NCBI GenBank assembly: GCA_036384795.1
Contig: DASVLP010000032.1
Coordinates: 1-64,000, forward strand
Direction: 5' to 3'
Length of the DNA stretch: 64,000 nucleotides
Source of the DNA: Andeanibacterium sp036384795
GTDB lineage: Bacteria > Pseudomonadota > Alphaproteobacteria > Sphingomonadales > Sphingomonadaceae
In this document: positions 40,426 through 49,898 of the stretch, in pieces
Layout: each line of letters opens with the position of its first letter
Numbering within the stretch: position 1 is the first letter of the stretch
Position numbers and translations under genes: made by a program
The notes under the pieces: generated by a model
What the model saw: the letters and a program-made list of their open reading frames with translations, nothing else
Database searches by the model: none
Told to the model about the DNA's origin: nothing

Positions 40426-42232
40426 GCTGCATCCGGTCGTCGCCCGCGTGACCGAGCGGATCGTCGAGAAGTCGCGCGCCTCGCGCCGGCGCTATCTCGA
40501 CCTGATGGACGAGGAAGGCGAAAAGCATGCCGACCGCAACGTCGCGCTGCCATGCTCGAACCTTGCCCATGGCTTCGCCGCGACCGGCGAGGACAAGCAG
40601 TCGATCGCCACCCGCGCGGGCCCGAACATCGGAATCATCTCGGCCTACAACGACACGATCTCTTCGCATCAGCCTTACGGCGGCTATCCGCCGCAGATGA
40701 AGATCTGGGCGCGCGAAGTCGGCGCGACCGCCCAGGTCGCCGGCGCGACCCCGGCGATGTGCGACGGGGTCACCCAAGGGCTCGCCGGCATGGAGCTCAG
40801 CCTGTTCAGCCGCGACGTGATCGCCCTGGCAACTGCGGTCGGCCTCAGCCATGCGATGTACGACAGCGTGGCGATGCTCGGGATGTGCGACAAGATCGTC
40901 CCCGGCCTGCTGATCGGCGGCCTGCGCTTCGGTTATCTGCCGGCGATCTTCATCTCGGCGGGCGCAATGCCGAGCGGCATCGCCAACAAGGAGAAGCAGC
41001 GCGTCCGCCAGCTCTATGCCGAGGGCAAGGCGACCCGCGCGGAGCTGCTCGAGAGCGAAAGCAAGAGCTACCATTCGCCCGGCGTGTGCACGTTCTACGG
41101 CACCGCCAACTCCAACCTGATGATGCTCGAGATGATGGGCCTGCAGCTCCCTGGCGCGGCCTACGTCAATCCCGGCACGCCGCTGCGCCAGGCGCTGACC
41201 CGCGCGGCGGTGCACCGGCTGGCCGAGATCACCCGCGACGGCAACGATTACCGCCCGCTGGCCCACTGCGTCGACGAGCGTGCGATCGTCAACGCGACCG
41301 TCGGCCTGCTGGCGACCGGCGGCTCGACCAACCACGCGATCCACGTGCCGGCATTCGCGCGGGCAGCGGGCATCAAGATCGACTGGACCGACCTGTCGGA
41401 ACTCAGCAGCGTGGTGCCGCTGCTCGCGCGGGTCTATCCCAACGGCGCGGAAGACGTGAACCAGTTCCAGGCTGCCGGCGGCCTCGGCTTCGTGGTGCGC
41501 GAGCTGCTCGACGCGGGCCTGCTCCACCGCGACATCATGACGGTGTTCGGCGACGATCTGGGCGCCTACGCGAACGAGCCGTGGCTCGACGGCGAGACGC
41601 TCGCCTGGCGCGACCCCGGCCCGAGCGGCGACGAGAACGTGCTGCGCGGCGCGGCCAATCCGTTCCAGCCCGACGGCGGCATGCGCCTGCTCGAGGGCAA
41701 CCTGGGCCGCGCGTGCTTCAAGACCAGCGCGGTCGATCCCGAGCGCTGGACGATCGAGGCGCCATGCCGCATTTTCGAGCGCCAGGAAGACGTCGCCCAT
41801 GCCTTTGCCGAGGGCGAGCTCGAGCGTGACGTGGTCGTGGTCGTGCGCTTCCAGGGCCCGCGGGCGAACGGCATGCCCGAGCTCCACAAGCTGACCCCGG
41901 TACTGGGCGTCTTGCAGGACCGCGGCTATCGCGTGGCGCTGGTCACCGACGGGCGCATGTCGGGCGCTAGCGGCAAAGTCCCTGCGGCGATCCATGTGAC
42001 GCCCGAAGCGATCGGCGGCGGACCGCTGTCGCAATTGCAGGACGGAGACGTGGTCAAAGTCTGCGGGGTGACCGGCGCGCTCTCGACCACCGCGGACCTC
42101 GCCCAGCGCAATCCCACGATCTGCTTCCCCGACGAGCGCGGCACCGGCCGCGAACTGTTCGCGATGTTCCGCCAATACGCCGACGGCGCCGAAGCCGGCG
42201 CGTCGGCAATGCTGGCCGAGGCGGGGCTGTGA
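40418..42232 (+). CDS. edd: phosphogluconate dehydratase
   Basis: A 604-residue iron-sulfur dehydratase of the IlvD/Edd family, converting 6-phosphogluconate to 2-keto-3-deoxy-6-phosphogluconate. Cluster cysteines lie in LPCSNLAHGFAATGEDK, MCDGVTQGLAGMELS and GMCDKIVPGLLIGG-type segments. Length and the C-terminal VTDGRMSGASGKVP are standard. It overlaps zwf by eight bases and glk by four, so expression is tightly coupled. This reaction defines the Entner-Doudoroff pathway, the main glucose route in most sphingomonads, which often lack phosphofructokinase. Confidence 0.97.
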   Translation: MSELHPVVARVTERIVEKSRASRRRYLDLMDEEGEKHADRNVALPCSNLAHGFAATGEDKQSIATRAGPNIGIISAYNDTISSHQPYGGYPPQMKIWAREVGATAQVAGATPAMCDGVTQGLAGMELSLFSRDVIALATAVGLSHAMYDSVAMLGMCDKIVPGLLIGGLRFGYLPAIFISAGAMPSGIANKEKQRVRQLYAEGKATRAELLESESKSYHSPGVCTFYGTANSNLMMLEMMGLQLPGAAYVNPGTPLRQALTRAAVHRLAEITRDGNDYRPLAHCVDERAIVNATVGLLATGGSTNHAIHVPAFARAAGIKIDWTDLSELSSVVPLLARVYPNGAEDVNQFQAAGGLGFVVRELLDAGLLHRDIMTVFGDDLGAYANEPWLDGETLAWRDPGPSGDENVLRGAANPFQPDGGMRLLEGNLGRACFKTSAVDPERWTIEAPCRIFERQEDVAHAFAEGELERDVVVVVRFQGPRANGMPELHKLTPVLGVLQDRGYRVALVTDGRMSGASGKVPAAIHVTPEAIGGGPLSQLQDGDVVKVCGVTGALSTTADLAQRNPTICFPDERGTGRELFAMFRQYADGAEAGASAMLAEAGL

Positions 42233-43203
42233 GCACCGAACTGATCGCGCTCGACGTCGGCGGCACGCATGCGCGCTTCGTCCGCGCCGCGATCGCCGAC
42301 GACGGCACCATCATGCTGGGCGAGCCGGTGACGCTGAAGACCGGCGACTATGCGAGCCTGCGCACCGCGTGGGAAGAATTCGAGCGCCGCGAGGACAAGC
42401 CCGTCCCGCGCGCCGCCTCGATCGCGATCGCCGCGCCGATCACCGGCGATACGATCCGCATGACCAACAACAGCTGGATCTTCAGCACCAGCGGCCTCGA
42501 CGAGCAGCTCGGGCTCGATGCGGTTACCCTGATCAACGATTTCGGCGCGGTCGCCCACGCGGTTGCGCGCGCGCCGGAGGATCAGTTCGCTCTTATCACC
42601 GGGCCGGAGGGCCCGTTGCCCGCCCAAGGGACGGTGAGCGTGATCGGCGCCGGCACCGGCCTCGGCGTCGCGCATTTCCACCGCTATCCGGGCGGTTATC
42701 ACGTGATCTCGACCGAAGGCGGCCACATCGATTTCGCCCCACTCGACGAGATCGAGGACCGGATGCTGCTCAAGCTGCGCAAGGAGCATCGCCGGGTCTC
42801 GACCGAGCGGGTCAATTCGGGCCCGGGGATCGTCGAGATCTATTACGCGCTCGCAGAACTCGAGCGGCGGCCCGCCGAGCCGCTCGACGACAAGGCCATC
42901 TGGGAGCGCGGCATCGACCGCTCCGATGCACTCGCCGCGGCGGCGGTCGACCGCTTCTGCGCGACGTTCGGCGCGGTGTGCGGCGACTATGCCTTGGCTC
43001 ACGGCGCGAGCGCGGTGGTGCTGGCCGGCAGCCTGGGCCTGCGCTTGCGCGAGTTGCTGCCGGTTTCCGCATTCGGCGACCGGTTCCGCTTCAAGGGCCG
43101 CTACGAGCGGATGATGGCGGGCATCCCGGTCAAGCTGATCACCCATCCGCAGCCGGGCCTCTACGGCGCGGTCGCGGCTTTCGCGCGGGAGCACCTGACA
43201 TGA
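42229..43203 (+). CDS. glk: glucokinase
   Basis: A 324-residue ATP-dependent hexokinase of the bacterial Glk family. The phosphate-binding motif is LDVGGTHARFV at residues 8-18; SVIGAGTGLGVAHFHRY and STEGGHIDFAP follow, as in E. coli Glk. It supplies glucose-6-phosphate to zwf. Start overlaps the edd stop (GTGA, four bases) and its stop overlaps the eda start (ATGA). The presence of an intracellular kinase implies uptake of free glucose rather than by a phosphotransferase system. Confidence 0.96.
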   Translation: MSTELIALDVGGTHARFVRAAIADDGTIMLGEPVTLKTGDYASLRTAWEEFERREDKPVPRAASIAIAAPITGDTIRMTNNSWIFSTSGLDEQLGLDAVTLINDFGAVAHAVARAPEDQFALITGPEGPLPAQGTVSVIGAGTGLGVAHFHRYPGGYHVISTEGGHIDFAPLDEIEDRMLLKLRKEHRRVSTERVNSGPGIVEIYYALAELERRPAEPLDDKAIWERGIDRSDALAAAAVDRFCATFGAVCGDYALAHGASAVVLAGSLGLRLRELLPVSAFGDRFRFKGRYERMMAGIPVKLITHPQPGLYGAVAAFAREHLT

Positions 43204-43817
43204 CCGCCCCCATCGACACGATCATGCGCACCAGCCCGGTGATCCCGGTGCTGGTCATCGAGGATGCTGCCGAAGTCGTGCCGCTGGCCGAAGCGCTGGT
43301 GGCCGGTGGGCTCAAGGTGCTCGAGGTGACCATGCGCACCCCGGCCGCGCTCGACGCGATCCGTGCGATGAAGCAGGTGCCTGGCGCGATCGTCGGGGCG
43401 GGGACGGTGCTCAATCCGGCCCAGTTTGCGGCAGCCCGCGAGGCGGGCGCGGAGTTCATCGTCTCGCCCGGGATCACGGAGCCTCTCGCGCGTGCGGTGA
43501 TCGACAGCGGCGTACCGTTCCTGCCCGGCGTCGCGACTGCGGGCGAGATCATGCGCGGGCTCGATCTGGCGCTTACCTACTTCAAGTTCTTCCCCGCAAC
43601 CGCTGCCGGCGGCCTCCCCGCGCTGAAAAGCCACGCCGCGGTGTTCGGCGACGTGCGCTTCTGCCCGACCGGTGGGATTACCCAGGCGACCGCGCCCGAA
43701 TGGCTGGCGGTGCCCTCGGTGCTATGCGTCGGCGGGAGCTGGCTGGTGCCGAAAGGCGGCGCCCCGGACTACGCGGCGGTCGAGCAAGCCGCGCGCGCGG
43801 CGGCGCAGCTCGGCTGA
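43200..43817 (+). CDS. eda: KDPG aldolase
   Basis: A 205-residue class I aldolase splitting 2-keto-3-deoxy-6-phosphogluconate into pyruvate and glyceraldehyde-3-phosphate. The catalytic glutamate is in LKVLEVTMRTPAALD, the Schiff-base lysine in LTYFKFFPATAAGG, and GAIVGAGTVL is the conserved strand. The ATG at 43200 overlaps the glk stop. Its own stop shares one base with the next start (TGATG). With zwf, edd and glk it completes the pathway from glucose except for the lactonase. Confidence 0.97.
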   Translation: MTAPIDTIMRTSPVIPVLVIEDAAEVVPLAEALVAGGLKVLEVTMRTPAALDAIRAMKQVPGAIVGAGTVLNPAQFAAAREAGAEFIVSPGITEPLARAVIDSGVPFLPGVATAGEIMRGLDLALTYFKFFPATAAGGLPALKSHAAVFGDVRFCPTGGITQATAPEWLAVPSVLCVGGSWLVPKGGAPDYAAVEQAARAAAQLG

Positions 43818-46600
43818 TGCGCACGGTCGCGGAGCTTATCGAACGCCTCCAGCAGAACCACGCGCGCACCCGCGAAACCCCACTGTTCAATCCGGTGTTC
43901 CAGCTCTCGCTGGACCTCTCGCGCGAGCTCGAAGCGGGCGAGATTGGACTCGACACTTTCGAGGCGATGATCGCCGAGCTCGAATGCGAGGCGCTGCAAG
44001 GGCGCGCGCGTCACTTGCGCGGATTGGTCGCGCCGGTTTCGCTGGCGGCAAACGAAGAGCGTTTCGAAAGCGCGCTGGACACCGAGCCGGACGAGTTTGC
44101 GACATTCCGCGCGCGGTGGGAGCGTCCGCAGCTCCACTGCGTGTTTACCGCGCATCCGACGTTCCTGCTCACCCCGGCGCAGAGCGAAGCGGTCGCCCGC
44201 GCCGCGTCGCAGGAGGGCGAGATCGATGCGGCGAGCTGCGTCGCGCCGAGCGAGCGGGCTAAGATCACGCTGGTGTACGAGCACGAGCAGGCGATGCGCG
44301 CGATCGCCCACGCCGCCCAAGCACGCGACGCGATCGTCGCCCGGCTGCTTGCCGAGGCTGCCGAACGCTGGCCGGACGACTGGCACAAGTTCGAGCCGCT
44401 GCCGTTCCGCTTCGCCACTTGGGTCGGCTACGACATGGACGGGCGCACCGACATCGGCTGGCACGATTCGATCGGCTTTCGGCTGGGCGAGAAAGTGTCC
44501 CGGCTCGAAGGCTACGTCGCCGCACTGGAAGCGATCGATCCGGCACACTCTTTGCTCGCGACTTTGCGCGCGGCGACCGACTATGCACGGGCGCGAGCGG
44601 CCGACTTCGCCGCCGATCTTTCGGCGCCGGAGGCATTGTCGGCGGCCGCCAACCGGCTGACCGCGGACGATCCGGCCAAGCTGCTGTCGCTCGCCCCGAT
44701 CGTCGATGCGCTCGAAGCCGAAGCGCGCAGCTCCGAGACATCGCGCGCGATCGCGCTCAAGACCCTTGCCGCCGCGATGCGCGCCGACGGGTTGGGCATG
44801 GGGTGGATCCATTTCCGGGTGAACTCGACCCAGCTCAGGAACGCGATCCGCCGAGTGGTCGATCCCGAAGGCGAGCTGGACCTCGCCAGCCGCAGCGCCA
44901 TGGTGCGGCTGAGGGAAGCGCTCGACAAGGCCACCCCGCATCGTGCCAACTTCGCCGCACTGGCGATCGAGAGCAGCACCGCGATCCGCCAGTTCCTGGC
45001 GATGGCGCAGATCCTCCACCACATCGACGCAGACGCGCCGATCCGGATGCTGATCGCCGAGAGCGAAGTGCCGGCAACAACGCTCTCCGCGCTCTATTTC
45101 GCCAAATTGTTCGGCATCGATGACAAAGTCGACGTCTCGCCGCTGTTCGAGACCGACAATGCGCTCGAGAACGGCGGTCGGCTGCTCGACGCGCTGCTCG
45201 CCGAGCCCGACTATCAGGCCTATGTCCGCCGGCGCGGGCGCGTCGCGATCGAGACCGGATTTTCCGATGCCGGCCGCTTCGTCGGACAGATTCCGGCGAG
45301 TCTTGCGATCGAGCGGCTGCAGGGACGCCTTGCCGAAGCGATGGCCGCAAACGGGCTGACCGACGTCGCCGCGCTGATCTTCAACACCCACGGCGAGAGC
45401 ATGGGCCGCGGCGCCCATCCCGACAGCTTCGCCGACCGCCTGTCATGGCCGCTGACCCCGTGGGCCAAGCGGCGCTTCATGCGCGCCGGGATCGCGCTCG
45501 AGCCCGAAGTCAGCTTCCAGGGCGGTGACGGCTATCTGTTCTTCGCGACGCCCGAGCTGGCTCTCGCCACCCTCACCCGCCTTGCCGAGCTCCGCCCGGC
45601 CGAAACCGATCCCGAAGCCGCGCCCGATCCGTTCTATCGCCGGACCGACCTCAGCCTCGATTTCTATCGCGCGATCAAGGAGCACCAGCGGGCGCATCTC
45701 GACAGCCGCACATACGCCCGCGCGGTCACCGCATTCGGGCTGGGCCTGCTCAATTCCACCGGCAGCCGCGTCTCGCGCCGCCAGTCCGACGTTGCCTCGG
45801 AACGCGAGATGAGCCTGCGGCAAATCCGCGCGATCCCGCACAACGCGATTCTGCAGCAACTGGGCTATCCGGTGAACGTGCTGGCGGGCATCGGCAGCGC
45901 CGCGGCGGGCAATTACGAGGAGCTTGCCGGGCTGCTGCGCGAGAGCGAGCGGGGGCGCCAATTGGTCCGCCTGGTGCGCGCCGCCAACGCGCTTGCCAGC
46001 ATCAAGACGGTCGCCGCCTACGGCGAGCTGTTCAACTCGGCCTACTGGGCAAGCCGGCCTTATCGCGGCACCGAGATGCATCTGCAGGATGCATGCGAGA
46101 CGCTCGCCGAATACCTGGTGAAAGACGATCGCGCGGGCGTGTTCCGCCGCCTCTCCTCACGCCTCAGGATCGACGCAATGAAGCTCCATCGCCTGACCGC
46201 GCTGATTCCGGACGAGAACCCGAGGCCCGATCGCGAGGCAGTGCGACGCTCGATCGGCGCGTTGCAGGCGCTGCGGCTCGCCCTGTTCCAGCACATGTTC
46301 CTCTGCGCGGTCTCGGTACCGGTGTTCAGCCGCGCCGACGACATCTCCCGCGACGACGTGCTCGAGATGGTCTTCACTTTGAGGATCGACGAAGCGCTGG
46401 CGCAGTTGCGCCGGGCATTCCCGACCAGGTTCCCCAAGCTCGGCGATTTCGCGATGGACGAGCCGACCGACTATCCCGAAGGTGCCGGCGACGGCTACGC
46501 GGCGATCCAGCGCGACCTGGTCGACCCGATCGAGCGAGCCTATGCGCTGAGCTTGCGCATCTCGACCGCGATCGCCAACCACTTCGGCGCCCACGGCTGA
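43817..46600 (+). CDS. divergent phosphoenolpyruvate carboxylase-like protein
   Basis: A 927-residue protein related to PEP carboxylase, the anaplerotic enzyme forming oxaloacetate. The N-terminal motif CVFTAHPTFLLT (His113) corresponds to the catalytic LTAHPTE, with Phe in place of Glu. HGESMGRGAHPDSF stands where the glycine loop FHGRGGSVGRGG is expected, and QIRAIPHNAILQQLGYP where RAIPWIFSWTQ lies. The canonical GGDRDGNP segment appears as VGYDMDGRTD. Overall length and order fit, but several substrate residues differ, so activity is uncertain. It is the last gene of the ED operon, with its ATG sharing a base with the eda stop. Its stop lies inside a 44-bp tandem duplication. Confidence 0.75.
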   Translation: MRTVAELIERLQQNHARTRETPLFNPVFQLSLDLSRELEAGEIGLDTFEAMIAELECEALQGRARHLRGLVAPVSLAANEERFESALDTEPDEFATFRARWERPQLHCVFTAHPTFLLTPAQSEAVARAASQEGEIDAASCVAPSERAKITLVYEHEQAMRAIAHAAQARDAIVARLLAEAAERWPDDWHKFEPLPFRFATWVGYDMDGRTDIGWHDSIGFRLGEKVSRLEGYVAALEAIDPAHSLLATLRAATDYARARAADFAADLSAPEALSAAANRLTADDPAKLLSLAPIVDALEAEARSSETSRAIALKTLAAAMRADGLGMGWIHFRVNSTQLRNAIRRVVDPEGELDLASRSAMVRLREALDKATPHRANFAALAIESSTAIRQFLAMAQILHHIDADAPIRMLIAESEVPATTLSALYFAKLFGIDDKVDVSPLFETDNALENGGRLLDALLAEPDYQAYVRRRGRVAIETGFSDAGRFVGQIPASLAIERLQGRLAEAMAANGLTDVAALIFNTHGESMGRGAHPDSFADRLSWPLTPWAKRRFMRAGIALEPEVSFQGGDGYLFFATPELALATLTRLAELRPAETDPEAAPDPFYRRTDLSLDFYRAIKEHQRAHLDSRTYARAVTAFGLGLLNSTGSRVSRRQSDVASEREMSLRQIRAIPHNAILQQLGYPVNVLAGIGSAAAGNYEELAGLLRESERGRQLVRLVRAANALASIKTVAAYGELFNSAYWASRPYRGTEMHLQDACETLAEYLVKDDRAGVFRRLSSRLRIDAMKLHRLTALIPDENPRPDREAVRRSIGALQALRLALFQHMFLCAVSVPVFSRADDISRDDVLEMVFTLRIDEALAQLRRAFPTRFPKLGDFAMDEPTDYPEGAGDGYAAIQRDLVDPIERAYALSLRISTAIANHFGAHG

Positions 46601-46667
46601 GCGCTAGCGCGGCGCGCACCATTCACTTCGGCGCCCACGGCTGAGCGCTAGCGCGGCGCGCACCATT
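46580..46667. repeat. exact 44-bp tandem duplication at ppc/PLD junction
   Basis: The 44 bases starting CACTTCGGCGCCCACGGC occur twice head to tail (46580-46623 and 46624-46667) without a mismatch. Each copy carries the last codons and TGA of the ppc-like gene and, on the other strand, the end and stop (CTA) of the phospholipase-D-like gene, plus the palindrome GCGCTAGCGC. Either copy can terminate either gene. Confidence 0.95.
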
Positions 46668-47838
46668 CGGTCACCCGGGGCCCGGGTTTCAGCCGCGCGA
46701 GCGCCCGGTCCGCCACCTTCAGCGCCATCCGGGCGCCCCTGCGGCGCCACGCCGGGACGTCGGCTGCGCACGCAACGTGCGAATTCGCGCGCATCGGGGC
46801 GAGCAGCCGGGCCTCGAAATCGGCGATCAACGCGGCGTCTTCGATCACCGCGACGAACTCGCTGTTGGTCCGATAGCTGACGAACTCGAAATTGCACGAG
46901 CCGAGCACCAGCACCCGGCCGTCGACCAGCAGCGCCTTGGCGTGGGTCATGCCCGGCGTCAGGCAAATCCGCAGGCCGCTGCTCTCGGCGATCCCGCACA
47001 GATAATCGCGCACGATCGGCTTGTTGTTCTCGCGCGGGGTGTAGAGCGCCGCGGAAACCCCGCGCCGTGCCGCTGCGGCCAGCGCATCGACGAACGGGAA
47101 TGTCGCATAGGCGCTGACCATCTCGAGCGAACGCGTCGCGGCACCGATCCGCGCGAGCAACGGATCGAGCTGGCGGGCATTGTCGGTGCCGTCGAGGCTC
47201 AGCAGCTTGATTCCGTCGAAGCGTGCCTCCGCGGGCCGCGGGGTGCCCTGCCAATCGCGTTCGAACTGCTCGGCCAGCCAATCGACGATCCCGCGGTCCT
47301 CGATCCGCACCATCAGATCGTGCCAGGCGAAGTTGTGGTCGGAAAAGTTGATTCCGCCGAGCCACGCCACGTCGTCCATCACCAGCAGCTTCTTATGGTT
47401 GCGCACCGGATAGCGGAACGGATTGTGCCCCACCGGGTTTGTGATCCGCACGCCTACGCCGTTTTGCTTCAGTTCATCGAACATCGCCCAGGTCGTGCGC
47501 GCCTCGGCGGCGAGCGCCGGATCGCGCGAAAGGACCAGGAATGTGTCGTTCAACACGTTGCGGGTGTAGTCGTCGACCAGCACCCGCCGGTCCTCGGCGG
47601 TGCTCGCGCGAATGGCATGGGCAACCCCCAGCCCCGCAGCATCGCCTTCGAAGGTCATCGCCTGGATCAGCACGCGCCGCCGCGCCGCCGCGACGTCCAG
47701 CGCTGCGCGAGCCCAGAAATCGCCCGAGCCGACCAGCATTTCGAACCGCGCCAATCGCGATGCTCCTAAGGGGGTCCCGTGTCGCCGCCGCGCTCCTTGC
47801 CAGCGCCCCGCCGCAATGGCAATAACCGCTCCCTTCAC
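46648..47838 (-). CDS. phospholipase D-like protein (cardiolipin synthase type)
   Basis: A 396-residue protein with two HKD motifs: NHKKLLVMDD (H-x-K-x4-D) near residue 161 and THAKALLVDG near residue 297, each followed by GGINFSDHN- and GSCNFEF-type segments. This duplication is typical of the PLD superfamily, including cardiolipin synthases, which transfer phosphatidyl groups. No strong membrane segments are seen at the N-terminus. The GTG start at 47838 is uncertain; a shorter start such as the methionine of MLVGSGDFW is possible. It is divergent from the glycosyltransferase gene, 17 bases apart. The 3' end lies in the 44-bp duplication. Confidence 0.85.
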   Translation of the reverse strand: MKGAVIAIAAGRWQGARRRHGTPLGASRLARFEMLVGSGDFWARAALDVAAARRRVLIQAMTFEGDAAGLGVAHAIRASTAEDRRVLVDDYTRNVLNDTFLVLSRDPALAAEARTTWAMFDELKQNGVGVRITNPVGHNPFRYPVRNHKKLLVMDDVAWLGGINFSDHNFAWHDLMVRIEDRGIVDWLAEQFERDWQGTPRPAEARFDGIKLLSLDGTDNARQLDPLLARIGAATRSLEMVSAYATFPFVDALAAAARRGVSAALYTPRENNKPIVRDYLCGIAESSGLRICLTPGMTHAKALLVDGRVLVLGSCNFEFVSYRTNSEFVAVIEDAALIADFEARLLAPMRANSHVACAADVPAWRRRGARMALKVADRALARLKPGPRVTEWCAPR

Positions 47839-47855
47839 CGCCGCAGGATAGCACG

Positions 47856-49088
47856 ATGCACGGTAGAACCTCGGCGGGGCAACCGCTCGGCCGGCCGATC
47901 AGGGTCTTGCTGCTGTTGAGCTCCCTGCATGGCGGCGGGGCCGAGCGCGTCGCGGTTCACCTGATGAACCGGCTCGATCCGACGCGGTTCGACATGAAGA
48001 TGGGCCTGCTGCGGGCTGCGGGGCCTTACATGGGCCAGGTCGACATGGACCGGGTGCTCGTCGCGCCCGACGGCGAGGCGCACTTCAATTACGACGGCCC
48101 GAACTCGGCGCAATACACCCCCGGGAAAGTGATCGGCAGCGCGATCCGCGCGCCGCTCGCATTCCGGCAGATGATCCGCGAAACGCGCGCGGACGTGGTG
48201 ATGAGCTTCCTCAAGGGCACCAACCTGCTCGCCTGGATCGCGCTTGCCGGGATGGTTCGCGGGCGGCCCAAGTGGATCGCCCGCGAAGGCAACAACGTGC
48301 TGTCGGTGGTCGAGGAGGAATGCCCGAACCGCTTCGTCGCCTGGGGCTCGCTGGGCCTCACCAAGCGCGCCTATCGCGCGGCGGACGTGGTGCTGGCCAA
48401 TTCGACCGACATGCAGGCGGGGCTGACCGAGGATCTCGGCCTCCAGCCGGAGCGGGTGCGGATGATCAACAACCCGATCGCGATCGGGACGATCCAGGGC
48501 CAGCTCGAGGATTCGCTGCCCGGCGCCCCGAACCGGCCGTTCATCCTCACCGCGGGCCGGCTCGAGTACCAGAAAGCGCACGACGTGATGATCCGCGCCT
48601 TCGCCCAGAGCGGGCTGTGGCGCACCCACGCGCTGGTGATCCTGGGCAAGGGCAGCCGCCTTGCCGAATTGCACACGCTTGCGGCGAAACTGGGGGTCGG
48701 CGAATACGTGCGCTTCATCGGCTTCGTCGCCAATCCTTATGCGTGGATGGCCCGGGCCGAGCTGTTCCTGCTGTCGAGCCGCTGGGAAGGCTTCCCCACG
48801 GTCGCCGCCGAGGCGCTTGCCGCCGGTGCGCCGCTGGTCCTGTCGGACTGCAAGTTCGGTCCCCGCGACGTGATCGAGCCAGGCGTGTCCGGCGAACTGG
48901 TGCCGGTCGACGACGTCGACGCACTCGCGACCAAGCTGGCCCAGCTGATCGCCAATCCCGAACGCCGCGCGGCGATGGCCGAAGCCGGGGCGGAACGGGT
49001 GCAGCAGTTCGATATCGCCCCGATGGTCGAGCATTACGGTGAGCTGTTCGAAGAGCTGGCGCTGCGCCGCGCGCGGGTGACCGGTTAA
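47856..49088 (+). CDS. GT4-family glycosyltransferase
   Basis: A 410-residue GT-B enzyme. The N-terminal acceptor domain opens VLLLLSSLHGGGAERVAVHLMN; the donor domain has ILTAGRLEYQKAHDVMIRAF and the E-x7-E motif SRWEGFPTVAAEALAAGAPLV. Such retaining enzymes add sugars from UDP- or GDP-donors to lipid carriers or glycans. A divergent phospholipase-D-like gene may imply lipid-linked substrates, but that is only context. An L,D-transpeptidase gene follows. Confidence 0.9.
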   Translation: MHGRTSAGQPLGRPIRVLLLLSSLHGGGAERVAVHLMNRLDPTRFDMKMGLLRAAGPYMGQVDMDRVLVAPDGEAHFNYDGPNSAQYTPGKVIGSAIRAPLAFRQMIRETRADVVMSFLKGTNLLAWIALAGMVRGRPKWIAREGNNVLSVVEEECPNRFVAWGSLGLTKRAYRAADVVLANSTDMQAGLTEDLGLQPERVRMINNPIAIGTIQGQLEDSLPGAPNRPFILTAGRLEYQKAHDVMIRAFAQSGLWRTHALVILGKGSRLAELHTLAAKLGVGEYVRFIGFVANPYAWMARAELFLLSSRWEGFPTVAAEALAAGAPLVLSDCKFGPRDVIEPGVSGELVPVDDVDALATKLAQLIANPERRAAMAEAGAERVQQFDIAPMVEHYGELFEELALRRARVTG

Positions 49089-49172
49089 CCTTTGCCCCAC
49101 GCGCGTCCCGCTGCGAAACAGGGGATCGCGGCGGGCTGGCGTTAACCATGCTTTCCTGCAAGATTGCAGGCC

Positions 49173-49895
49173 ATGAACCCTGCAGTCAAATGGATCGGCG
49201 GCGCGAGTCTCGGGGCGGCCCTGTTCTTCGCAGCCGCGTTCGCGGCCGGAAGCGTGCTCGAGGCGCAGGACAACGCCAAGGCGCCCGTTGCCGACAGCGA
49301 GCTGGCGATCGCGGACACCGTGAAGGCGGACGCGGCGCAGGCGGAACAGCCTGCCCTGCAGACCGCGCCAACCACACAATCGGCAGCGGCAGCCACGCCC
49401 GCGGCAGAGCCCGCCGCAAAGGCGGACGAGCCATTCGTGATCAAACGCATCCTGCCGATCGACGGACCGATAAAGTACGGGGAATGGCATTGGGACGACA
49501 AGGGCGTCCCCGCCGGTCCGCTGGTGATCACCGTCGACCTCGACGCACGCGTGCTGTCGGTGTTCCGCGACGGCTACGAGATTGGCGCGACCGCGGTGTT
49601 GCTGGGCACGCAGGAGCATCCGACGCCGACCGGACGCTTCCCGATCCTGTCCAAGGAACGCCACAACGTGTCGGAGAAATACAACGACGCGCCGATGCCG
49701 TGGACCTTGCGGCTGACCTCCGACGGCGTCGCGATCCATGGCGGCCACGCGGTCGAGCTCGGCTATGCAAGCCATGGGTGCATCAGCACGCCCGATGCGT
49801 TTCAGGCGAAGCTGTTCGCGATCGCGCACAAGGGTGATGTGGTGATCATCACCAGCAACAAGCGCACCGGCATCGGCCAGTCGCTGGTCGGGTAA
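49173..49895 (+). CDS. second L,D-transpeptidase (YkuD domain)
   Basis: A 240-residue exported enzyme. The N-terminus has a membrane or signal segment (WIGGASLGAALFFAAAFAAG), then an Ala/Glu-rich linker to about residue 90. The YkuD domain follows, with VTVDLDARVLSVFRDG, the histidine in AIHGGH and the catalytic cysteine in YASHGCISTP. The arrangement differs from the first enzyme (34534), so the two are distinct paralogues. The ATG at 49173 is used; an in-frame TTG at 49164 would add three residues. Confidence 0.92.
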   Translation: MNPAVKWIGGASLGAALFFAAAFAAGSVLEAQDNAKAPVADSELAIADTVKADAAQAEQPALQTAPTTQSAAAATPAAEPAAKADEPFVIKRILPIDGPIKYGEWHWDDKGVPAGPLVITVDLDARVLSVFRDGYEIGATAVLLGTQEHPTPTGRFPILSKERHNVSEKYNDAPMPWTLRLTSDGVAIHGGHAVELGYASHGCISTPDAFQAKLFAIAHKGDVVIITSNKRTGIGQSLVG

Positions 49896-49898
49896 CGA

